Shown piece by piece: positions 58,415 through 64,000 of a stretch of DNA of 64,000 nucleotides. The position numbers were made by a program, and so were the translations under genes. Source of the stretch: Flavivirga sp. 57AJ16. Its GTDB lineage: Bacteria > Bacteroidota > Bacteroidia > Flavobacteriales > Flavobacteriaceae. The stretch's first letter is position 1. Each line of letters begins with the position of its first letter. Under the pieces are notes generated by a model, which saw only the letters and a program-made list of their open reading frames with translations, was not told where the DNA came from and made no database searches. The stretch is from positions 62,001 through 126,000 of the forward strand of contig NZ_JAQZAT010000012.1 in assembly GCF_028736925.1 (NCBI RefSeq). The letters are read 5' to 3'.

Positions 58415-58888
58415 TATAGTAAAAATAAATCATCCTTGGAGCAAGCCCACAAGGCATTCAACAAAAAAATTATTTTAAATTTCCGAAGCTAGCTTCGAGA
58501 TGTTAGGTCTGGGATCCCGCTCAAAAAGCGGGATTAGTTCTACTTACAATTTTGAGTTCTCCACCTTTGGCGGAATCTCAAAATCGAGTTTCACTAATAA
58601 AGGTTAAATTGGTATATGCTTTTTGTGTAGCTCTTTAAAATTACTTATAAATTCTATTCAAAAGTGTTAAAGTAAAAATGGGTTATTAACAAACTCGATA
58701 CATCTAGATTCGATCATTAAAAGGTGTGAATCACACTTGCCTTTGTAAAACTTTTCAGCTAACTTCGTTTAACAACCGATAAAGTTCATTAAAACGGAGC
58801 TTTATCTTTGCATTATACCATATTAAACCAATTCTAATGTAACATCTTGACCATTAGTTTGTCTTTAAGTTAAACATTCCTTATAATT
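58415..58888. other. 474-base intergenic stretch with hairpins and a promoter
   Basis: It contains CGAAGCTAGCTTCG (58482-58495), TCCCGCTCAAAAAGCGGGA (about 58516-58534) and ATTTTGAG/CTCAAAAT arms, all repeat-like hairpins. A promoter element TATCTTTG lies at 58803-58810, 78 bases before the ATG. No ORF is convincing. Confidence 0.5.
58803..58810 (+). promoter_or_regulatory. Promoter -7 element of the HExxH protein gene
   Basis: TATCTTTG; it implies a leader of about 70 bases, longer than usual in this window. Confidence 0.45.
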
Positions 58889-60076
58889 ATGAATGAAAAA
58901 TTGATTATAGCTTTATTATTATTGGCCTTCTGTTCCTGTAAAACTTCTAAAAAACAACTCTCTAATTTCGACGCCACTTATAACCAAAATACGGAAACCT
59001 ATTTTCTTGCCGAATTACTGGCTGTCAAACACAGAAAAACAAATGCACAATGGGAGAATTATAAATTGGCAACTTGTCAGAAATATCAGCCAATTGTAAA
59101 GTTCGCACTTGATAAATTTGAAACGGACGACAATGCCGAATTTGCCAAGCAAACTGCAAAGTTCTGTGATAGCCTAGTCAGTTTTGGGTATGGTAATGAC
59201 ATTATGATGCCCATACTGTTGCAAATACCCGAATTTAATCAACATCAAAAACCTGAAACTTTTAAACTGCCTGATTTGCCTATTGGTACTAAAAAGAAGA
59301 TGGAATTGGAGCAAATTATTTCCAAATACCTGGATGTTCTCTACCAATTCTATTTAAATCAACAGGTTGAACTTTTTTTTAAAGAGCATATTTATTTTTA
59401 TGAAGGTGCAATCAATGAACTGAACACTCTCATCCCATCTGATTTTACTAATGCTATGGAAAGCTATTATGGCGAAAAACGTTACAAATATGTAGCATTG
59501 GTCAGTCCAATGGAAATCTGGCCCATTGAAGAAAATGAAGGTAGGGGCATAAGTGCTACTGTTGAAATCGATGGCAAACAAATCGTTAATGAAATTATGA
59601 GCCCCTATGTTCAGGTACCCATCAATGAATCAAACACTTATAATTCCTATGGTTTCAATTATGAACCCACGGCCAGATTTCTTACAGTACACGAATTTAG
59701 CCATTCTTTCGTCAATCCGTCTTTAGAAGATTACAGAACCCAAATCGAACTATCGTCAACTTTATTCACTGAGACTCTTAAGAAAAAAATGGACTCAAAA
59801 GGAGTCGGGAATTGGTATACGTATGTTATTGAAAGTTTTGTCAGATTAGGAGAAATTAGAATTGCAGCCATTCAAAAAGATGTTGAAAGAGAAAAAAGAC
59901 TTCGAAAATATCATACTGAAACTGAATATTTTATTTTTTTACCTCAATTGGAACAATCCATATTAGAATTTGAGAGCAATCGACGAAAATATCCAATGTG
60001 GAAAGATTATATCCCAAAGCTATTGGAAGTTTTTGCAAAGAATGATTCGACATTCGTGAACAATAAACTAAAATAA
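58889..60076 (+). CDS. DUF4932-like lipoprotein with HExxH zinc-protease motif
   Basis: 395 residues with a lipoprotein signal (LLLAFCSCK, lipobox Cys 17). The catalytic-type motif TVHEFSHSFVNP (HExxH) lies near residues 270-281, preceded by an NSYGFNYEPTARFL segment and followed by an acidic helical C-terminal part. This matches the DUF4932 family of Bacteroidota, predicted zincins exposed to the periplasm or surface; substrates are unknown. Transcribed alone from its own promoter. It is an AT-rich gene with normal codon use for the window. Confidence 0.82.
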   Translation: MNEKLIIALLLLAFCSCKTSKKQLSNFDATYNQNTETYFLAELLAVKHRKTNAQWENYKLATCQKYQPIVKFALDKFETDDNAEFAKQTAKFCDSLVSFGYGNDIMMPILLQIPEFNQHQKPETFKLPDLPIGTKKKMELEQIISKYLDVLYQFYLNQQVELFFKEHIYFYEGAINELNTLIPSDFTNAMESYYGEKRYKYVALVSPMEIWPIEENEGRGISATVEIDGKQIVNEIMSPYVQVPINESNTYNSYGFNYEPTARFLTVHEFSHSFVNPSLEDYRTQIELSSTLFTETLKKKMDSKGVGNWYTYVIESFVRLGEIRIAAIQKDVEREKRLRKYHTETEYFIFLPQLEQSILEFESNRRKYPMWKDYIPKLLEVFAKNDSTFVNNKLK

Positions 60077-60159
60077 TAACATAGTATAACAAAGTATATA
60101 CACAAACGTTAAACGAACCCTCCAAAAACAAAGTAAAATTCCATTTTAAAAACAAAACC

Positions 60160-60942
60160 CTATCTCCCAGGGAAATCTGCTTTTCGTTTTTCTAAAAACG
60201 CTGTGGTACCTTCAGCAAAATCCTCGCTACCAAAACAATTACCGAATTCTTGAATTTCGGTAGCAAAGCCATCAACCCCATCTTTAAAGTTGGCGTTTAT
60301 AGCTCTAATAGCAGCACTAATGGCCACTGATGAATTACGCATTATTTTACTGGCAATTTTCTCGCAAAAAGGAAGTAATTCATCCAGTGCCGTGACATGA
60401 TTCACCAAACCATAGTTTAAAGCGGCATTAGCATCGATCATACCTGCGGTCATGATAAGTTCCATAGCACGCCCTTTCCCTACTAATTGTGGTAAACGCT
60501 GCGTACCGCCATAACCTGGAATCACACCAAGCGACACTTCTGGCAATCCCATTTTTGCATTATCGCTCGCCACTCTAAAATGACACGCCATGCCCAATTC
60601 TAATCCGCCACCAAGCGCAAAACCATTTATTGCAGCTATAGTTGGTGTCGATAGATTTTCGATAAAATTAAAAAGTAACTCTTGTCCTTTAGCTGCCAAC
60701 ATTTTACCTTCTTCAATACTGTAATCTGCAAACTCACTAATATCTGCACCTGCAACAAACGCTTTTTCCCCACTACCTGTAACAATAATAACTTTTGTAT
60801 TTTTGTCTAGATCTGCTTCTTTAAAAGCCTCGTGCAGCTCATTAATAGTTTCTTTATTAAGTGCATTTAACTTTTTTGGACGATTAATAGTGATGGTGGC
60901 TATACCATTGTTTTCTTTGGAAATTATATTATTATAGCTCAT
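60160..60942 (-). CDS. Enoyl-CoA hydratase/isomerase (crotonase family)
   Basis: 260 residues, cytoplasmic. The fold signatures are complete: ITINRPKKLNALNKETINEL, KAFVAGADISEFADYS (first oxyanion-hole region), INGFALGGGLELGMACHFRV (second oxyanion loop), and PEVSLGVIPGYGGTQRLPQL with the Glu of the hydratase type. It hydrates 2-enoyl-CoA during beta-oxidation or a related pathway (3-hydroxybutyryl-CoA dehydratase is possible). No fatty-acid oxidation genes adjoin. Confidence 0.92.
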   Translation of the reverse strand: MSYNNIISKENNGIATITINRPKKLNALNKETINELHEAFKEADLDKNTKVIIVTGSGEKAFVAGADISEFADYSIEEGKMLAAKGQELLFNFIENLSTPTIAAINGFALGGGLELGMACHFRVASDNAKMGLPEVSLGVIPGYGGTQRLPQLVGKGRAMELIMTAGMIDANAALNYGLVNHVTALDELLPFCEKIASKIMRNSSVAISAAIRAINANFKDGVDGFATEIQEFGNCFGSEDFAEGTTAFLEKRKADFPGR

Positions 60943-61082
60943 TGTGTTTATAAGTTTAAATATCCTTCTTAAATAGTTAGTTCTAATTCTTTAATTTCAA
61001 AAAGCTCAAGATGAGTCCAATCATAAAATCCAATCATTGAAATAAAAAAATAATATTATATATCTCATAAATTATCTTTCTG

Positions 61083-62540
61083 TTACTCTTTAGGAAAAGT
61101 CACATTAAACATCGTGCCTTTATCTTTTTCTGATTTGAATGTTATCGTGCCATTATAAGTTTCCACTATATTTTTCACCATCGCCAAACCAAGTCCCATA
61201 CCACTTGTTTTTGTCGTAAACTTAGGCTCAAAAACCCTATCCTTATTTTCTTCTGAAATACCCAAACCATTGTCTGAAACTGTAACAACAACATCATTGT
61301 CCTTTGTACCTACATTAATAACGATTTTAGGTGTTTGATTTTCCGGCATGGCCTGAATACCATTTTTAACCAAGTTAGTAACGACTCGAATTAATTGTGT
61401 TCTATCAAATTTCGCAATAATATCTTCAGATTCAGCAGTAAAAAAAATATAATCTTCATTAAAAATATCCAGTGCCAGTTTAACAATTTCTACGACATTT
61501 AAAGTTTCACTTTGTTGTGCCGGCATCTTAGCAAAGTTCGAGAATGCCGATGCAATAGAGCTCATAGTATCTATTTGCTGAATCAATGTTTTACTGAACT
61601 CATCTAATTTTGAGTGAATATTTTCATCATTAGAATCAAATTTACGCTGAAAGTTCTGTACTGTTAAGCGCATGGGCGTAAGCGGGTTTTTAATTTCGTG
61701 CGCTACTTGCTTTGCCATTTCTCTCCAGGCTTGTTCACGCTCACTCTTGGCTAATTGCACAGCACTTTCCTCAAGTTCGTCAATCATGCTATTATACGAA
61801 TTTACCAAAGTGGAAATTTCCTCGCTCGTATCATTTACCTCTATTTTCTCATTACTCTTTTCTAATCTTGTCGTATTAATTTTATCACTAATTGTTTTTA
61901 AGGACTTTGTAATGTATTTAGATAATAAAAACGCAATCCCAATAGCCATAAATAAAATAAACATGTATGCGTACCCTATCCGTTTTAAAAATTCCTCAAG
62001 CTCTCTCGAAAGGAAATCGTCTTTTTCTAAATAAGGTAAATTTAATATGGCTATAGGTTTAGATTTTTGATCTGTAAGATAGGTATATGAAGATTGAAAT
62101 GTTTCTCCATTTTCCACATGTTTATCTACAAATCTATGTACCGCAGTATTAGAAATAGCATTTAAAACCTCGGCGTTAATACATTCAGGAGCTGAATTAT
62201 TTTGCAGTTCGGATTTAGATGATATTAACAAGACCCCCTCCAAATCATATAAATTAATTTGAAGCTTATGAATATCTGCTACATTATATATTTCTTCTTT
62301 ATAAATTAACGGGATGTTCTCTGTTTTTACTTCCCAACTATTTTGCCTGCCATTTAAAACACGCTTAAGATGTGTTTGAATGTTTTCCTCTTTACGCTCT
62401 AAGCGCTCTTTATGGTAATCCTGTCGTTCTTCCTTATATTGATAGATCGCTACGGCCGAAATAAGAATGGATGCTAATAAAACCAGCAATATCATTGCTA
62501 AAAAAATACGGGTACGTAAAGAGAGTTTTTTTAGTTTCAT
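61083..62540 (-). CDS. Membrane sensor histidine kinase
   Basis: 485 residues: helix 1 (residues 10-31), periplasmic sensor of about 135 residues, helix 2 (YAYMFILFMAIGIAFLLSKY), HAMP linker, then the kinase core. H box REMAKQVAHEIKNPLTPMRL, N box VVTNLVKNGIQAMPENQTPK, G boxes VSDNGLGISEENKDRVFEP and TSGMGLGLAMVKNIV. It resembles the NtrY-like kinases of Bacteroidota by its HEIKNPLTPM box. No response regulator gene is adjacent, so it is an orphan here; its signal is unknown. Start ATG 62540. Confidence 0.94.
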   Translation of the reverse strand: MKLKKLSLRTRIFLAMILLVLLASILISAVAIYQYKEERQDYHKERLERKEENIQTHLKRVLNGRQNSWEVKTENIPLIYKEEIYNVADIHKLQINLYDLEGVLLISSKSELQNNSAPECINAEVLNAISNTAVHRFVDKHVENGETFQSSYTYLTDQKSKPIAILNLPYLEKDDFLSRELEEFLKRIGYAYMFILFMAIGIAFLLSKYITKSLKTISDKINTTRLEKSNEKIEVNDTSEEISTLVNSYNSMIDELEESAVQLAKSEREQAWREMAKQVAHEIKNPLTPMRLTVQNFQRKFDSNDENIHSKLDEFSKTLIQQIDTMSSIASAFSNFAKMPAQQSETLNVVEIVKLALDIFNEDYIFFTAESEDIIAKFDRTQLIRVVTNLVKNGIQAMPENQTPKIVINVGTKDNDVVVTVSDNGLGISEENKDRVFEPKFTTKTSGMGLGLAMVKNIVETYNGTITFKSEKDKGTMFNVTFPKE

Positions 62541-62700
62541 TAATAATTACTGTGCCTTTTAAAGTTCCATAAATATAGCAATAATCAAACCAAATATGAC
62601 TTATGCCATAATTATACCATAAAAAATGCCATAACAACTTGAAACTATTGTAAAATATACCGTTTTACTACATTTTCGACAGGCTACGTGGTGATACTCA

Positions 62701-62740
62701 AAGTCGAAGTTGAAGTCGAAGTCGAAGTTGAAATTGAAGT
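62701..62740. repeat. GAAGTY hexamer microsatellite
   Basis: AAGTCGAAGTTGAAGTCGAA then GTCGAAGTTGAAATTGAAGT: about six units of GTCGAA/GTTGAA, followed by a TTGAAGTTCAACTTC inverted repeat. It lies between the HemJ-like and kinase genes. Confidence 0.75.
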
Positions 62741-62765
62741 TCAACTTCGAATTCAATTTTTGAAT

Positions 62766-63314
62766 TTAGGCATCTGGGTTTTTAGCTCTTATATTTTTAT
62801 AAATTTTAAATCCTAACATAATAAGAATTCCTAAAACAATAATTCCAACAATACCCCAAATCCAATTAATAGCACTTTTCAAAATAACCAAAAACACAAC
62901 AGCAAAAAGAATAAATGTAGCACCTTCGTTCCAAATGCGCATAAAACTTGACGTTTTTTCAACCACATCGTTTTGAAGCTGTTTATAATACTGGTGCGTT
63001 TTAAAATGATACATAAATAGTAACACAACAAAGACTAGTTTTACTTGCATCCAATCTTGATAAACAAGTGTAGGGTTTAAATAAAATAGTATCAGCCCAA
63101 AAAATAAAGCTAAAATGCCCGATGGCCACGTAATAATAAACCACAACCTTTTTGCCATTAGTTTTAGTTGTTTACCAAGGATTTCTTTTTCTGGTGATGG
63201 TTTATGAAAGGCCTCTATTTGATATACAAATAATCTGGGAATATAAAACAACCCAGCAAACCAAGTGATAACAAAAATAAGATGGAACGATTTTATATAA
63301 AAGTAATATTCCAT
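62766..63314 (-). CDS. hemJ: HemJ/CopD-family membrane protein, probable protoporphyrinogen IX oxidase
   Basis: 182 residues with four to five membrane helices. The HemJ (UPF0093) motifs are visible: YIKSFHLIFVITWFAGLFYI with the conserved His near residue 11, PRLFVYQIEAF, KRLWFIITWPSGILALFFGL, VKLVFVVLLFMYHFKTHQYY and RIWNEGATFILFAVVFLV. HemJ oxidises protoporphyrinogen IX to protoporphyrin IX at the membrane. The ferrochelatase gene starts three bases upstream on the same strand, which supports the haem role. It ends in a palindromic microsatellite. Confidence 0.88.
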   Translation of the reverse strand: MEYYFYIKSFHLIFVITWFAGLFYIPRLFVYQIEAFHKPSPEKEILGKQLKLMAKRLWFIITWPSGILALFFGLILFYLNPTLVYQDWMQVKLVFVVLLFMYHFKTHQYYKQLQNDVVEKTSSFMRIWNEGATFILFAVVFLVILKSAINWIWGIVGIIVLGILIMLGFKIYKNIRAKNPDA

Positions 63315-63317
63315 AGG

Positions 63318-64000
63318 TTAACTAATTTCAATAAGTGTTTTGGTCCATGCTGTAATCCACTTTGAAAGCAGATTAACAAACTCATCATCGTCATTCAAGC
63401 AAGGAACCGTTGTAAAATTTTCCCCTCCCATTTCATGAAAAATGGCTTGTCCTTCCATGGCTATTTCTTCAAGGGTTTCCAGACAATCACTAACAAATGC
63501 AGGTGTCACAATGGCCATGTTTTTTACACCTTGCTTACCCAAACGCTCAATAGTTCTGTCTGTATAAGGCAGTAACCAAGGGTCGAAGCCTAAACGTGAC
63601 TGAAAAGACGTGGAGTACCTATCTTTTTCAAGCTCCAATTTTTCGGCAACCAATCTGGTCACTTCATAACATTGGTGCCTGTAACAAAACTTATGGGCTT
63701 CTGATGGGGTGATACAACAACTACCGTCTATTTTACAATGCGATTTTGTAACATCACTTTTTCTAATATGACGTTCTGGAACACCATGATATGAAAATAA
63801 TAAATGCTCATAATTTTTACCTTGTAAATGATTTTTTATTGAGTTGGAAAGCACCTCGATATAATCAGGTTTATTATAAAAAGCGGGAACCGATTCTATT
63901 TTTAAATTCGGAAAGTATTGTTGACGCAGCTCTTCGGTCAACACTGTAATGGTTTCCGTAGTTGCCATAGCAAACTGGGGATATAAAGGAAACAACAAAA
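63318..64000 (-). CDS. hemH: Ferrochelatase (5' part cut by the window edge)
   Basis: 227 residues of the C-terminal part; the frame is open through the right edge, and PLYPQFAMATTETI is an internal segment, so the start lies outside. Family features are LLFSYHGVPERHIRKSD with the metal-binding His, RLGFDPWLLPYTDRTIERLG, VTPAFVSDCLETLEEIAMEG with the catalytic Glu, and a Cys-rich segment (HCKIDGSCC, CYRHQCYE) like that of [2Fe-2S] or Cys-bearing ferrochelatases. It inserts Fe(II) into protoporphyrin IX as the last step of haem synthesis. Operon with hemJ, three bases apart. Confidence 0.96.
   Translation of the reverse strand, partial: LLFPLYPQFAMATTETITVLTEELRQQYFPNLKIESVPAFYNKPDYIEVLSNSIKNHLQGKNYEHLLFSYHGVPERHIRKSDVTKSHCKIDGSCCITPSEAHKFCYRHQCYEVTRLVAEKLELEKDRYSTSFQSRLGFDPWLLPYTDRTIERLGKQGVKNMAIVTPAFVSDCLETLEEIAMEGQAIFHEMGGENFTTVPCLNDDDEFVNLLSKWITAWTKTLIEIS

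Noticed and set aside
60985-61030. AAAGCTCAAGATGAGTCC resembling a right end of the 160-bp MITE
   Set aside because: Only one end is recognisable, with mismatches and no internal similarity, so a copy is not claimed.

Overview
The window looks like a chromosome segment of a marine-type member of the Flavobacteriaceae (Bacteroidota). It is AT-rich, and many genes are preceded by the Bacteroidota -7 promoter element TAnnTTTG instead of a Shine-Dalgarno motif. It encodes a PorZ-like type IX secretion protein, a SusC/TonB-type receptor with a carboxypeptidase-like N-domain, and several protein families typical of the phylum (DUF4369/TlpA, DUF4932, DUF3843). No rRNA, prophage, CRISPR array or intact insertion sequence was seen.

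Layout. 1-9.7 kb: porZ (cut by the left edge), an acyltransferase, gdhA, an outer-membrane protein, a cystathionine gamma-synthase-type enzyme, a lipoprotein, DinB and ArsC-like proteins, tRNA-Arg and tRNA-Asn, and rseP. 10-22.2 kb: a metal-acquisition region with SCO protein, feoA-feoB-small Cys-rich protein, a divergent DtxR/MntR regulator, a TonB receptor and a TroABCD-type ABC importer. A 533-aa DUF3843-like gene interrupts the importer operon. A perfect 34-bp palindrome lies between the regulator and the receptor. 22.2-23.75 kb: a repeat-rich, relatively GC-rich island without convincing genes, plus a decayed GIY-YIG gene. 23.76-30 kb: yraN, a TlpA-like protein, mfd and a TerB protein. 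30.3-35.6 kb: a TetR-controlled exporter operon (RND/MMPL, LolA-like, outer-membrane protein). 35.7-38.3 kb: an AraC regulator with an AhpD-like/cupredoxin-like operon. 38.3-46.7 kb: tex, OmpA, lipocalin-like lipoprotein, ferritin, an unusual two-gene DUF488 module, and metG. 46.8-57.1 kb: LD-carboxypeptidase, YceI, a membrane-spanning winged-helix regulator, TerB-DnaJ protein, bacilliredoxin, PlsC, acyl-ACP desaturase, AraC regulators, HD protein. 57.3-64 kb: radical SAM protein, HExxH protein, enoyl-CoA hydratase, histidine kinase, HemJ-like protein and ferrochelatase (cut by the right edge).

The most striking non-genic content is mobile and repetitive DNA. A family of about 160-bp MITE-like elements occurs four times, three copies with intact terminal inverted repeats and 3-bp target duplications. 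One copy sits in the 5' leader of the dtxR-family gene and another supplies the start of an AraC-family gene. A different 135-bp MITE has 19-bp perfect ends and a 9-bp target duplication. Short palindromic repeats are dispersed between genes and also appear, in frame, inside metG, mfd and probably the metal ABC ATPase.

All product calls come from reading the translated sequence and recalled family knowledge; no database search was run. Start codons were often moved from upstream TTG/GTG codons to ATG where the upstream codon overlaps a promoter or operator.
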